Shown: piece after piece, positions 47,301 through 53,843 of the stretch | How positions within the stretch are numbered: the first letter of the stretch is position 1 | How the letters are laid out: each line of letters starts with the position of its first letter | From: CAWFGW01 sp963815495 | GTDB lineage: Bacteria; Bacteroidota; Bacteroidia; Cytophagales; JAAEPT01 | Direction: 5' to 3' | DNA length: 64,000 nucleotides | NCBI GenBank assembly: GCA_963815495.1 | Contig: CAWFGW010000011.1 | Span: 124,001 to 188,000, forward strand | Notes under the pieces: generated by a model | Told to the model about the DNA's origin: nothing | Seen by the model: the letters and a program-made list of their open reading frames with translations, nothing else | The model's database searches: none | Position numbers and translations under genes: made by a program

Positions 47301-48573
47301 TGATAAAAAAAGTACCATCATATATAGTTCTCGATGTCTCATCCAATGCATAAGTCAAAAATCCTGATGGGAAATTATCTATGCCTCTAGCATACAGCAA
47401 AGAAGAAGCTCCGAGTGTTAACGTATTTGCTGGACCTGTTGCTTGTTGAATTGTATTTGAAAAATTAAGTACGAGTCTATTTCCATCTGTTATAATCAAG
47501 TCGTTATTAATTAATAGAGCTGTATTGTTATCACTAAGTGAAATATAAGCATCTACAATCAACCTTGAAGTTCCAAGTGTTACTGTATTTCCAACCGTAT
47601 TAATATACCCGCCATCAAATGGATCATTAAAAATAATATCCCCCGATCCTATCCAACCATTTGGGTTTCTTATATCTAAATTATCTTTTAGTGTTACTGA
47701 TCCAGTCCCAGCGAAAACTGCGTCTGAATAAACATACAGTCTTTGTTTAACAGAAATATCTCCAACTACCGTTTTAATAATGTCCGCTGTATTCGCACGA
47801 TTATCAAAATAAAGATTATAAAAATCACATGTCCCATTACAGGTTAGGTTTTGATCTGTATTTTCATCAAAAACAAAAGCTCCGTTTGTCACATCAACTG
47901 TCGCACCTACATCTACAGTAGCTGCTCCTCTGTTATAAATATTAGCTGAACCTATAAGAGTTGAATTACCTGTTATAAGTAAGTTATTAAAACAATAAAT
48001 AGTTCCTGATGAAGTAATTGTACCCCCTCCATTAATTGTTAAATCATTAAACCAGATTTGTGAGGTGCCAGCAAGGTTAACTGATCCTGTGGATGAGATG
48101 ATGAAATTAGCATAACTATCAGCATCTCTATACGGTCTAAATATACCTAGGTTTGTTATAGTAGTGTTAGTTCCTGCCAGTGTAATTGAATGAACAGTAT
48201 TTGTATTTGATGGTCTAAAATCACCATTTGAATCAATATATATTGAAGTTCTAACTGTGATGGAACGAGCCGAAGCACCGTCTACATCTAAAACTGAAGT
48301 AGCTCCACCCTGTCCAACAATTAAGCTAACTACGTCTAAATCTAAGTCAATACTAACTGTATGATTATCCTGTACTAAAAAGGTGTGAAGACCATTATTA
48401 AAATCTACTAATAACGGTTGAGAACCGCTTCCATCTGCCGAAGAGTTCCAATTAGCTAAATCAGCAAAACTGTTACTTGCATTACCTTGAGAATAATAGA
48501 TTGTTGCAGATGAAAAGTTGGTGGCAAAAAAAGACACCACTACATAAACACTTAATTTTAAAATTTTTTTCAT
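35302..48573 (-). CDS. Giant T9SS-sorted beta-helical surface protein (4423 residues)
   Basis: A cell-surface protein with signal peptide 'MKKILKLSVYVVVSFFATNF', a very long beta-repeat body and a T9SS type A C-terminal sorting domain ('YPNPTSGEIYVG', 'LASGVYTIV', last residues 'EVLIITK'). The body is built of recurring strands such as 'NGDLTINN', 'GDFIFAGGNQT' and 'FNNVTFSGTGTKTM', typical of parallel beta-helix adhesins. Large modules restart with a Trp-rich motif ('SNWDNPLNWSTG' and relatives) near residues 20, 1330, 2490, 3280 and 3715. A fibronectin-like segment ('PLPIQLLSFDVEA', 'EYFTIERSVDG', 'YYRLKQTDLDGK') precedes the sorting tail. A GTG at 48576 is in frame; the ATG at 48573 after AAAAGG is preferred. 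A minus-strand TATATTTG at 48645-48638 may be its -7 box. A role in adhesion, biofilm or gliding is inferred from the architecture. Confidence 0.93.
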   Translation of the reverse strand: MKKILKLSVYVVVSFFATNFSSATIYYSQGNASNSFADLANWNSSADGSGSQPLLVDFNNGLHTFLVQDNHTVSIDLDLDVVSLIVGQGGATSVLDVDGASARSITVRTSIYIDSNGDFRPSNTNTVHSITLAGTNTTITNLGIFRPYRDADSYANFIISSTGSVNLAGTSQIWFNDLTINGGGTITSSGTIYCFNNLLITGNSTLIGSANIYNRGAATVDVGATVDVTNGAFVFDENTDQNLTCNGTCDFYNLYFDNRANTADIIKTVVGDISVKQRLYVYSDAVFAGTGSVTLKDNLDIRNPNGWIGSGDIIFNDPFDGGYINTVGNTVTLGTSRLIVDAYISLSDNNTALLINNDLIITDGNRLVLNFSNTIQQATGPANTLTLGASSLLYARGIDNFPSGFLTYALDETSRTIYDGTFFINNVRGGIDYGDLVLNNGTKNNTGGAITVNGNLTINNATNFSLINSGDDLTLKGDVNGNGGTLSSTQVVTIAGVDKNQTLDPDVTYDLNDLVITNPGPITDIRTKNIRNDISLSGDLSIINTDGNASNYLIVDINENDINSSSGVLTINDWVEFRTGGETAFEDMVDETAPSFASVSISNNSVINFDGTTTQEIPGLTYGNIYLDNGTSKTLTGDIIINGNMDGNRDNYDLIDAGFTITLFGNWDMGDFGNGQNRTVFTGDFIFAGGNQTSKESNFNNVTFSGTGTKTMTYTINVACTMTIEDGVTFTSDYNVEVGCDLIVNGTGILRHNNRIFTFDGTVDQNITINDPTNSFLNDVSLTNNGNVISLNSDLDVNGYFTMNNGNAVTFNMDDDSLYIVGDFLMYAEDNLSMVNGTLIFDGNADQIIRNGNASTSYNNMYFRTGGEKRFSTNNTDINGDVIGDASVTINQNNTTLHVAGDWTHLGSIAGGTGNRIYFDGPTQTIIGSEFNTVYFGGSGSCVLGANTYIKGDLYIENGGVLDVDAIENNQITLEGNWINDLGGVFEARNGRVIFIGSNSNIFTGGTGAGKSFYDLRISLNSNGFSITIQDRNPDIVDSGIDLDIDNDLVILKGRLNTSDRDVYVGNNLYVGSNGRFVGSNGNHALYFDGPAGTKFWRPSNQDTYRSVFFNSVGSVWELNDDVNISGGENINIDNGKFDLTSYDLTFVGSNSDVNINGVNAELKIGAAAVLTMGTNTNCDLNNNGGTLTVIGNSSNVAKIKSASTFNYFQTGATSVISAEYYSISGTRGNGMDISDGIIDGTHNFSNGSFSGGVGTAYLTIHSGAFATDTTIRKITFTESSNGVPTYNVSHTSGSVITFEDAKGNAVGPSREDDDGNAATGFIRWNYTEGFFWTNGGGDSNWDNPLNWSTGVLPISTSQVILDHTTVSGAYTVNINTAINVLDATTGSLDILDGASGKITLNVGGKPLRISGDVAIGSINEIRQSSSTDTLFVSGSFSNTSGILNAGTATVVFDGVEGDYIISTNSGSSANRDFNDVIFRGGANYTLADILEVEGDLEIKGGTLNLGDANNRLELLGDFIISDSGAFVHANAEVRFEGTSGTQVIDFGGQSAYDIDFRNSSLKQINANLSLEDDFVLQASSGDVSAGENFIFIQGDWRNLKGATAFTQTGGGTVSFNGVNNQNIGVNGDPATQFNNLLIQSLGTKSVNSNLSLTGDLQILMGSPNALIEINPGFSINGVGPDNRITMQDGILRLESTVGFPTGFEDVDLLGGEVRYETNGIDQDIYGVSYYDLRLWERGGTNRNKNALGDIVVRNNFINANSDRVQLKMNCFDLTINGSMNIAASAPQIDWGSTCITTCGTGGTLVLGENITTIDADLNSFHNIRIENGGNVELRLLSDLTLEGDLIVSDGSRFDMQSYTVKNTCTDIVNPTIFTLNDNSNLQTQVAAGFSAFPSDFGTYFVSNSSLVEYQRSGNQDVFTNSGALIYGGLDLQGDGTKTLDGDLFVEGDFDMDGNSTTLVDNGNNMSFSGPLAVFNNYTATSGVLVKFDGGDQTIRIDDNSNVVNFDEVQFSGIGTKLFWDGEDYNFGGDFKVDENAIIDFSTYRQNISFLGDSILIDGTLTNDDGNTLFRFNKNGVQVVDFGANHDINHLEIKTNAQVKIINNGLNITGNGGSQNFLEVETGATLDLGSLTHLIGQDNFIIDGTLLATNANLVFNQDGTQNIDGFDAQDVLFTGSNDKNMDGIWRMNNMTVDGAVRIDFDGEDTLVIRGSLISQGDFNREDGVVQFEINNSDLRTIQSNNAVFSQVKFNQVGSNEAIYSLVDDLNIDDSLRIGTGATLDINGKTLFIGAPADGGASTEYLVIESGAELQLDEGASLLFDCNGNDPVMDVFGTLTLLGSSSETAVISRYSGNNEIDINVIGGNIAARYYSISNLVNAGLYIDENATIDPVNNFSDGSFTGMQEGVGAVYLHIEADVSAVGDIGNIAFSNNNPVVGNDFNVRRTRTDGGILTFVDNVNGALAGFEYEDETAGPGLGGRIVWPANTITNWVGGDPAGVNDWFVSGNWDNGVPDITKTAIIKSRPFLPIIELTAESSDTAFAKNLRLSANAVSLNIRDGLDLKVLGEIQLGTGNLSTSIVVEDDSSDILVGESWFITNNSSFSNGGAKVEFLGLSSPVSIDHDDQSFHNVVFSGSATYNIVGDLDINGDLSINGGTISPATNGYVYTVAGDWNDLSGAFSTSTNGTVDFDGVDQIITNGVFDNLTISSSGCASVSGLLTINDELIVNGCLQAQVGSSIDMNDDVTINATGSFDDGGESHTFSGVNWIGTGAFPLNAGTITFDRNGGSQNIFNAKFNRLAFTGSSRINLEGDVSVTSDVNISNSINRFYTQQHVLNNTTGVGTFTLENNEFIYVDGANNFPSGFANYSIGETSSTYYDGTGNQIILGGISYGNLYLQGLSTKTIALGDVGVKRDLIITDATLDVSSNNYNISIGRNWYNDAGGSFIAQKGKVIFNGNVNQRINPGEHPIDGNKKFWDLEVSNTSSNVDVDGADIYIDSTLSVTDGLFTLAGVGNGFTAFVGGSLEATGSGIFATAGVYELNSSVNSSLSSDLSIRGNGSIFADLKVNATSNTVYNLTSDLIVNGDFNLMGGKVKLDGFTANLGTNINDAVTVNGDLVLNEGSELLLGNQTSLTVTPAGSFEIIGTISNPATVTRRYNNGDYNFVVNGSIGAQYYAFRYMSSQGIVINNTATIDNVNNFSNGTFSNPSTGGVCLRVENTQKFTTANGSRIENVSFPTNPGSGTINVAKTVSSADTIEFYSATGTLSGENYENDPNDLILWTGPRKMIWTGNKNTDWFDVANWSATSGPTQVPDSLLDAIIPFVTNQPIINASGAMCQKLTIESSAIVIISTSDDTGSDLVVYDNLLIEGVIRTNTDNDILEVRGDWSRVDGGIYTYGSAGKVILSSTSGTLTLDNGTSPFYNLDIDAVGNIVLLGTDIVVDNDIRILNGTLDVSNNGFDISVEGDFINNGTFRARTGSVNFTTLTTSNLDGSTTDFYDVEMSGTGVLLVGSDIQVDNITTVSAGTIELNGNSWYVGNAIGSDLLRVNGGTFIADAGSEVRIANGGGIIVSTGGLFKLLGDDLSNRATLTNQSGSTKYSFTIANGGTLEARYYTIKNLNVSGLNFQSGSVLDLTNNLSYGTFTDGTPAGTYITFSNTQNLIGNDQIEYVEFLLNPGGGASNVRKSNGAGKIKFYFAIGVFQGEEFDNDPLGLVEWDADLIWTGLGGSSSWIDPNNWTPQLNVVIPDLIPTSITDVIIPDASTTPFDPVLVVDGLADDLLIQTGGLLTINSNAGLTVADSIIVEGVLTIDNSSMTEIKLGGSWLSTLGTFNSGNNSEIVFTNATGVQSISSNHPFCGITISSSTPSNGTIETGTILDINCDLNINAGTFRVADPSHTINLSGNWINNRVTANVGFEAGTGSVVLDGTSDQNISQFGGSDTFYNLTVSNTGASKVSLLTDLIINNNLTISDNSVLDAQSRTLSILGDWVNNNTVASAGFNENTGNVNFSSSTLQTITHAGGKETFNNVTLNNSAIGTALLLNNDVEISGLFIQTDGIVSTGINRLILSNTLPSSYSGWSSSTFVEGNLRRFIASNTSTYQFPIAKGTAATDYFRIDVLNNNMTGLNYIDGSVDGITESGNNVDGNVFLEEYNGGATYLAVTGEQAIWTLTPDAPIGTGSYGIRAYIANITGLSDNLFALVKRPTASTDYADWDDDGENTTVPDTGTAGRTIASGYAERLGWTGFSQFAIATTDIPLPIQLLSFDVEAIGSSVNITWVTLTEKNNEYFTIERSVDGVNFIPVGKVFSKGNSLSEVPYEFIDSKAVSGLSYYRLKQTDLDGKSQTFEIRAVFVQLGGFSNIYPNPTSGEIYVGSAKNDIKSVSIYSSLGELVLTQSLNGENVKLDVSKLASGVYTIVTSGIIWVEKEVLIITK

Positions 48574-48647
48574 CACCTTTTATATAAACTATTTTTTATT
48601 GAATTTTACCACAAAACTTACATTTTGGTAATAAAAACAAATATAAA

Positions 48648-48677
48648 AAACCTCCATAGCCGCGACTATTGAGGTTT
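48648..48677 (-). terminator. Terminator of the 534-residue T9SS protein gene
   Basis: Stem AAACCTC (48648-48654) with GAGGTTT (48671-48677), extended by ATAG/CTAT after one mismatch, loop CCGCGA. On the minus strand it continues into a T-run. It lies 22 nt after the gene's stop and upstream of the giant surface-protein gene. Confidence 0.75.
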
Positions 48678-48698
48678 AATATTTTATTTTTAAATAAA

Positions 48699-50303
48699 TT
48701 ATTTAACCATCATTTTAACTAATCCTTCATCAGATTTTAATATATACATACCTGAAGGTAAATCACTCACATCTAAATTTTCAGCATATGCTTCTTCTTT
48801 AACCAGTAAACCTAAGGCATCATAAACCTCTAAATTATGCACAGGTGATGTAAAATTAACATATCCTCCTGTTGCTGGATTAGGATACATAAATATTTCT
48901 TCTTCACCCTCAACAAATGCATCTCCTGATCTTGCTGGAACACCACCTGGAGTTGTGATAGTACAAGGAAGATCATTGGGCAATCCATATTCATTATCTT
49001 TTCTAACTAACATCTTTACTGAATACTCAGTATTTGAATTTAGTCCAGCTACTTTATTTAACTTAACATACGGTCTACTGGAAGCGTAAGAAAATTGTTG
49101 ATTGCCAACTTCATCTATAAAAACAAAACGGTATTGTTGTGCACCACTTTGTGCTTCTGCCTTCACAACACCCGACCAACTTGTATACAATTTCCCGCAA
49201 TCTAATACATTACCTTGGTCAGCTCCTGGAGTTTTAATAGTGCAAACATTGCCAGGTAAACTTATTACTCCATTGGCTAAAGTTTGAACTGTTACTTCAT
49301 ACTCTGTACCTGGTGCAAAATATCTTTGGTAAGTTAAAAAACTATAATAGCTAGAGGTTTGTGTTCTTTCTATCGTAGTAAAACCTGGAGCGCTGAATGT
49401 AAAACGGTACTTTTCTACTCCTGAAACCTCATCTGCAAATAATCCAACAGTTGGGTTAGTAATCACTCTACCACAATCACCTGTTGCTAAACTGGTTTCT
49501 CCTGGTGTATAGATATTAATAGGACAAGCACTAACAAGTTGCGAGTCTAACCCGTCTCCTAAAGCATAAACATCCAGTAAATATGTTTCTCCAGGAAGTA
49601 GTTTTGGTCCATCCACACCACTAAAGCTTAAACTTGTATCTTGTCTATTTTCTCTTGAATAGTAAAGACTATCAGTTGTTGAAAATTCAAATCTATACTG
49701 TGATGCCCCAGTAATTGATTCAACAAACGTTTTTTGATTATAGGCAATTGACGTATTACACAGATCTAAAACGTGAGCAGTTGGTACAGGTATTACCTCA
49801 ACAACATATGTTTCAAAAAAGACATCTCTCGAGGGATCTGCAGATCCAGACTTATTTGTGTGTTGTCCTCCTGAGTACGGATTTGAACCCTGTCCATAAT
49901 AAGCCACATTAATTCCAGAAGAAGCAACCTTGATGGAATACTTTTCACCAGAAACCACATTAGCATTAGTAAAAAAAACAGAAACTAGACTAGCTGCACC
50001 TCCTGAACCAGTAATACTTCGAGACACACTTTCTATAGGAGTTGCACCTAAATTAGCTCCTTCCTTTGACCCACTAAAGATTGAGACAACTATGTTACCA
50101 GTGGTAAATGCCCCTAACGATAAATTGATTTGGGTAAGCTCCCCAGTAATTCCTGCAGTAAATGATTGATGAAAAGATTGACCCGACCCAATAAAGTCAA
50201 TACCTGTGCCGTTACTAATGACGGGAGATGGTTGATCCTTTACTTGTGAAAAACTGATGCCAAAGCTAATTGTGGCAAGAATAAGCATGTAAATTTTTTT
50301 CAT
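48699..50303 (-). CDS. Secreted T9SS-sorted protein with repeated beta domains
   Basis: A 534-residue protein with signal peptide 'MKKIYMLILATISFGISFS'. A first domain follows ('SFHQSFTAGITGELTQINLS', 'KEGANLGATPI'), resembling carbohydrate-binding or jelly-roll folds. Then come three similar repeats of about 95 residues, each with 'YRFxFS/VF', a 'Pro-Gly-x-x-Tyr' strand and a closing Cys (for example 'GASQYRFEFS', 'GVEKYRFTFS', 'GAQQYRFVFI'). The C-terminus is a T9SS type A sorting domain ('EIFMYPNPATGGYVNF', 'DLPSGMYILKSDEG', 'LVKMMVK'). The open frame extends upstream to 50420, but ATG 50303 gives the signal peptide directly. Function unknown; probably an extracellular surface protein. Confidence 0.9.
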   Translation of the reverse strand: MKKIYMLILATISFGISFSQVKDQPSPVISNGTGIDFIGSGQSFHQSFTAGITGELTQINLSLGAFTTGNIVVSIFSGSKEGANLGATPIESVSRSITGSGGAASLVSVFFTNANVVSGEKYSIKVASSGINVAYYGQGSNPYSGGQHTNKSGSADPSRDVFFETYVVEVIPVPTAHVLDLCNTSIAYNQKTFVESITGASQYRFEFSTTDSLYYSRENRQDTSLSFSGVDGPKLLPGETYLLDVYALGDGLDSQLVSACPINIYTPGETSLATGDCGRVITNPTVGLFADEVSGVEKYRFTFSAPGFTTIERTQTSSYYSFLTYQRYFAPGTEYEVTVQTLANGVISLPGNVCTIKTPGADQGNVLDCGKLYTSWSGVVKAEAQSGAQQYRFVFIDEVGNQQFSYASSRPYVKLNKVAGLNSNTEYSVKMLVRKDNEYGLPNDLPCTITTPGGVPARSGDAFVEGEEEIFMYPNPATGGYVNFTSPVHNLEVYDALGLLVKEEAYAENLDVSDLPSGMYILKSDEGLVKMMVK

Positions 50304-50591
50304 AGGACTTATTTTTTGAATATAATACAACCACATACGTAAGTTGGCACAATTCGGATGCCTAAATCTAAAAAAAAAAATAACAATATTACATGTAAAA
50401 GAATATCCCCAACACAGCAATAAAATAAAAACAATTTCAATTAGCTCTTATTCAGAAATTTAAACTAGTAAATAAAAATAAGTTATGACTGAACCAAAAC
50501 ATCTTCTTAGTCCTGTATATCAAGAATATGACTAAAATTACTCCTTGAAAAATACTGATATAAGAATAAGGAAAGTGTAAACCGTTAATTA

Positions 50592-50990
50592 TTAGCTACT
50601 AAAAAAACTAACAATTTTTTGTTGAATCATACTCATTTTTTCTTCACTTAATGGCAGTTTTGGGCGAGAAAAATTCATGTCGTCTATTTTGTTTAAAGGA
50701 ATCAAATGAACGTGAGCATGAGGTACTTCTAACCCGATAACTGTTACACCTATCCGCATGCACGGTATGGCTTTTTCAATTGCTTTTGCCACTTGTTTGG
50801 CAAACACATGTAGTTCAGCTAACAACTCATCGTCTAAATCATAGATGTAGTCAATTTCTTTTTTAGGAATAACTAAGGTATGCCCTTCAACTAATGGATT
50901 TACATCTAAAAAAGCGAGACAATTTTCTGTCTCAGCTATTTTATAACAGGGTATTTCACCATTGACGATTTTAGTGAAAATGCTGCTCAT
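50592..50990 (-). CDS. HIT family nucleotide hydrolase
   Basis: A 132-residue Hint-type protein with the histidine triad His91-x-His93-x-His95 ('HAHVHLIPL'), the N-terminal 'FTKIVNGEIPCYKIAE' and 'PLVEGHTLVIPKK'. Such enzymes hydrolyse purine nucleoside phosphoramidates and related AMP conjugates in the cytoplasm. Its ATG overlaps the greA stop by one base (TAATG), so the two genes are translationally coupled. Confidence 0.95.
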   Translation of the reverse strand: MSSIFTKIVNGEIPCYKIAETENCLAFLDVNPLVEGHTLVIPKKEIDYIYDLDDELLAELHVFAKQVAKAIEKAIPCMRIGVTVIGLEVPHAHVHLIPLNKIDDMNFSRPKLPLSEEKMSMIQQKIVSFFSS

Positions 50991-51463
50991 TATCTACTTA
51001 TTTCTACCAGTTCAAACTCCACTTCACCTGCAGGCACCATAACTTTTGCTATATCACCAACAGACTTACCTAACAATCCTTTAGCAATAGGTGAAGAAAC
51101 TGATAATCTCATTTGTTTCAAGTCTGCTTCTTCCTCAGGAACTAGTGTGTAGGTCATTTCCATACCTGTTTTCTTGTTCTTGATTTTTACTATAGAAAGA
51201 ATAGCTACTTTGGTAGCATCAATTTGAGAGTCATCAATAATACGCGCTGATGCGACTTTGTTTTCCAAGTCTGATATACGCATTTCTAACATGCCTTGAG
51301 CATCTTTCGCAGCATCATACTCAGCATTTTCACTCAAATCACCTTTATCTCTCGCCTCCGCAATTTGCTTAGACATGTCAGCACGCCCACGGGTTTTAAG
51401 GTCATTTAATTCTTCTTTAATCTTTTCTAACCCTTCTTTAGTATAATATTGGTACTTTGCCAT
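50990..51463 (-). CDS. greA: Transcription elongation factor GreA
   Basis: A 157-residue factor that enters the RNA polymerase secondary channel and triggers cleavage of backtracked transcripts. The N-terminal coiled coil starts 'YYTKEGLEKIKEELNDLKTR' and has the acidic tip region 'ARDKGDLSENAEYDAAKDAQ'. The C-terminal FKBP-like domain ends 'IAKVMVPAGEVEFELVEI'. The frame reaches back to 51517, but that version would overlap the terminator at 51489-51525; ATG 51463 gives the standard N-terminus. Confidence 0.97.
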   Translation of the reverse strand: MAKYQYYTKEGLEKIKEELNDLKTRGRADMSKQIAEARDKGDLSENAEYDAAKDAQGMLEMRISDLENKVASARIIDDSQIDATKVAILSIVKIKNKKTGMEMTYTLVPEEEADLKQMRLSVSSPIAKGLLGKSVGDIAKVMVPAGEVEFELVEISR

Positions 51464-51488
51464 ATCTATCTTAATTTCAACTAGTTGC

Positions 51489-51525
51489 AAAAAAAACAGA
51501 ACGGACCACATAGTCATCCGTTCTG
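51489..51525 (-). terminator. Terminator between the dehydrogenase gene and greA
   Basis: A 9-bp perfect stem (CAGAACGGA 51497-51505 with TCCGTTCTG 51517-51525), 11-nt loop, followed on the minus strand by eight T residues. It ends the rsmA-mgtE-dehydrogenase unit. Confidence 0.85.
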
Positions 51526-51556
51526 CTTTGCGAAGTTAAGCACTTTTTATTGAAAG

Positions 51557-52495
51557 TCAATGAGAGGGAAACTTCTCTGCTAATTTATTGGCTAACACTT
51601 CATTAATTTTATAATACGATTCATGGCTCCAGCCCGCCACATGAGGGGTTAAAATCACATTGTTCTGATGGGTTAACTTTGAAAATAAGTTTTTTTCTTC
51701 ATCAGTAAAACTCCTTATTTTTTCGTTCTCTAACACATCCAATGCGGCCCCAAGTACCTTTTTGCTTTCAAGCAATGGCAACATATCTTGTAGCTTTAAC
51801 ACCTTACCTCTTGCGGTATTGACCAACCAAATTGGTTTTTTAAATTGTTGAATATACGCTTCATTGACCATACCTCTGGTTTCGTCAGTTAAGGGCACAT
51901 GGATACTAAAAACATCTGATTCAGCGTATATTTCCTCCATAGTTGCTTCCCGCACCCATTCATCAGAAAAGCCTTTTTTGTATTTATCATATGCTATAAC
52001 TGTGCAACCAATTGCCTTTAATCGCTGAGCAAATGCCTTAGCCATATAACCATACCCTAATAAGCCTACTGTTTTCCCGCTTAGTTCATACCCACGATTA
52101 CCTTCTCTGTTCCAAACGAAATTTCTTATCTCATGATCTGATTTATAGATATTGTTCAACAGACCAAGCACCATTCCTAAAGCGTGTTCAGCTAGTGCAT
52201 CACGATTTCCCTCTGGAGCATTGACTAAAACAATCCCTCTACGGGTTACTTCTTCCACATCAATTTGATCGAGACCTGCTCCTGCCCGGGCAATAAATTT
52301 TAAATGGGACACCTTGTCTAAAAAAGCAGCATCGACAACCAACTTACTGCGAATCACAAGCCCTTCATAATCGCTTATTTGATTTAAAATTTCTTCGGGC
52401 CTAATGGAGGGTTTATAGTCAACTTCAATTCCAATAGCATGAAACAACGATGTGATGCTTTCATGCATTTCATCTATAACTAAGCATTTCATCAT
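51557..52495 (-). CDS. D-2-hydroxyacid dehydrogenase (SerA-like)
   Basis: A 312-residue NAD-dependent dehydrogenase. The nucleotide-binding loop is Gly147-Tyr-Gly149 ('VGLLGYGYMAKAFAQRL'), and the catalytic set is Arg229 ('NTARGKVL'), Glu near 256-258 ('DVLENE') and His285 ('TPHVAGWS'). It lacks the C-terminal ACT regulatory domain of long SerA enzymes, so the substrate may be 3-phosphoglycerate or another 2-hydroxyacid. The third dinucleotide glycine is an Ala. It is tightly linked to mgtE (2-nt gap) and ends at a strong terminator. Confidence 0.9.
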   Translation of the reverse strand: MMKCLVIDEMHESITSLFHAIGIEVDYKPSIRPEEILNQISDYEGLVIRSKLVVDAAFLDKVSHLKFIARAGAGLDQIDVEEVTRRGIVLVNAPEGNRDALAEHALGMVLGLLNNIYKSDHEIRNFVWNREGNRGYELSGKTVGLLGYGYMAKAFAQRLKAIGCTVIAYDKYKKGFSDEWVREATMEEIYAESDVFSIHVPLTDETRGMVNEAYIQQFKKPIWLVNTARGKVLKLQDMLPLLESKKVLGAALDVLENEKIRSFTDEEKNLFSKLTHQNNVILTPHVAGWSHESYYKINEVLANKLAEKFPSH

Positions 52496-52497
52496 GT

Positions 52498-53841
52498 TTA
52501 AATTAATAGTTTTGCGACACCAAAATAAACTGCAATTCCTAATAGATCATTCAGTGTAGTTATGAACGGACCAGACGCTAAAGCTGGATTAATTTCCATT
52601 CTATTTAAAATGTAGGGTGTAATTGTTCCTGTAAAGGAGGAAAGCAACACTACACTTAATAAAGAAAAAGACACGACCATTGCAATATCCATGTCCATAA
52701 AAAAGATATTAAAAGTAAACACTAAGCTGGAAATAGCGATACCATTTACGATAGATACTAAAAAAGATTTCCAAACGCGACTTACCACATCGTCATGATA
52801 ATTAGATCCACTGGCTAAACCTTGCACAACAATGGAGGAGGATTGGATACCGACATTTCCACCTGTCGCCATAATTAATGGAATAAAAAAAGCCATTGCA
52901 GGAACTGCAATTAAATCTGCTTCGAAAAAACCAATCAGCTTGGCTCCAGTTAAGCCCCCCATCATACCGATAAGTAACCACGGTAAACGCGAACGGGTCA
53001 TCAACCAAATAGAATCACGGTGCTCCACATTTTGAGAGATACCGGCCATCAACTGTCTTTCCAATTCCGCTTGCTCTGTAATTACATCAACAATATCATC
53101 AATAGTAATTCGACCCAATAATTTCTTTTGAAAATTTACTACAGGAATAGCTGTTAAGTCATATTTACTCATAATCTGAGCAACCTCTTCTTCTCCAGTA
53201 AATGACTCTACATACTGCAAATCATCCTCATACAATTCAGATATTTTGGTATTATCGGAAGCCAATACAATCGCCTTTAAAGGAATTCTACCTAAGAGGA
53301 TATCATTATCGTCTACGACATAGATGGAATAAATTCGATCTACTTTACTTGCTTGACGTCTTATTTCGTCAATACATTGTACCACTGTCCAGTTTTCATT
53401 GGCTTTAATTAATTCTTTTGCCATTAAACCTCCAGCAGTATCTTCGTCATAGCGAAGTAGGTCCACAATGTGTGCGGCTTGTTCTTTATTCTTTAAAAGA
53501 GCAATCGTTTCTTGCCGTACGCGTAAGGGTTGTTCATTTAATATATCGGCCGCATCATCCGACTCGATATATTCAACAAACCGAGCTAATTCATCGGGGG
53601 TGTAATTTCGTAAAAACTTAGCCCGCGTATCTTCATCTAACTCCGTGATAATTTCAGCTCCAACCTCTACATCTAATACCTCGAGTACATACTTCGACTC
53701 TTTGGTGTTTAACTCATATAAAACCGAAGTAATATCTGCCGCATGCAAATCATTCAGATGCTCCTGAATAAATCGAACGTCTTGATGTTCGATGGCATCT
53801 TCTAAATGATTTAGTAACTCTTTTGACAGTTCAAATGGCAT
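52498..53841 (-). CDS. mgtE: MgtE-type magnesium transporter
   Basis: A 447-residue inner-membrane channel. It has the cytoplasmic N domain of superhelical repeats (1-130, 'ADITSVLYELNTKESKYVLE'), two CBS domains (about 135-255, 'AGGLMAKELIKANENWTV', 'LLGRITIDDIVDVI') and a C-terminal membrane part with five helices ('MATGGNVGIQSSSIVVQGLA' is the pore-lining signature). Cytoplasmic Mg2+ binding by the N and CBS domains closes the channel. It is packed between rsmA (2-nt gap) and the dehydrogenase gene. Confidence 0.97.
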   Translation of the reverse strand: MPFELSKELLNHLEDAIEHQDVRFIQEHLNDLHAADITSVLYELNTKESKYVLEVLDVEVGAEIITELDEDTRAKFLRNYTPDELARFVEYIESDDAADILNEQPLRVRQETIALLKNKEQAAHIVDLLRYDEDTAGGLMAKELIKANENWTVVQCIDEIRRQASKVDRIYSIYVVDDNDILLGRIPLKAIVLASDNTKISELYEDDLQYVESFTGEEEVAQIMSKYDLTAIPVVNFQKKLLGRITIDDIVDVITEQAELERQLMAGISQNVEHRDSIWLMTRSRLPWLLIGMMGGLTGAKLIGFFEADLIAVPAMAFFIPLIMATGGNVGIQSSSIVVQGLASGSNYHDDVVSRVWKSFLVSIVNGIAISSLVFTFNIFFMDMDIAMVVSFSLLSVVLLSSFTGTITPYILNRMEINPALASGPFITTLNDLLGIAVYFGVAKLLI

Positions 53842-53843
53842 GC

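Noticed and set aside
35302..48573. Several plus-strand open frames of 60-131 codons across the giant surface-protein gene
   Set aside because: All are antisense to a continuous 4423-codon frame with signal peptide and sorting domain, and their translations are low in recognisable structure.
51464..51517. Longer N-terminus for GreA
   Set aside because: It overlaps the terminator hairpin of the upstream unit and lacks similarity to GreA.
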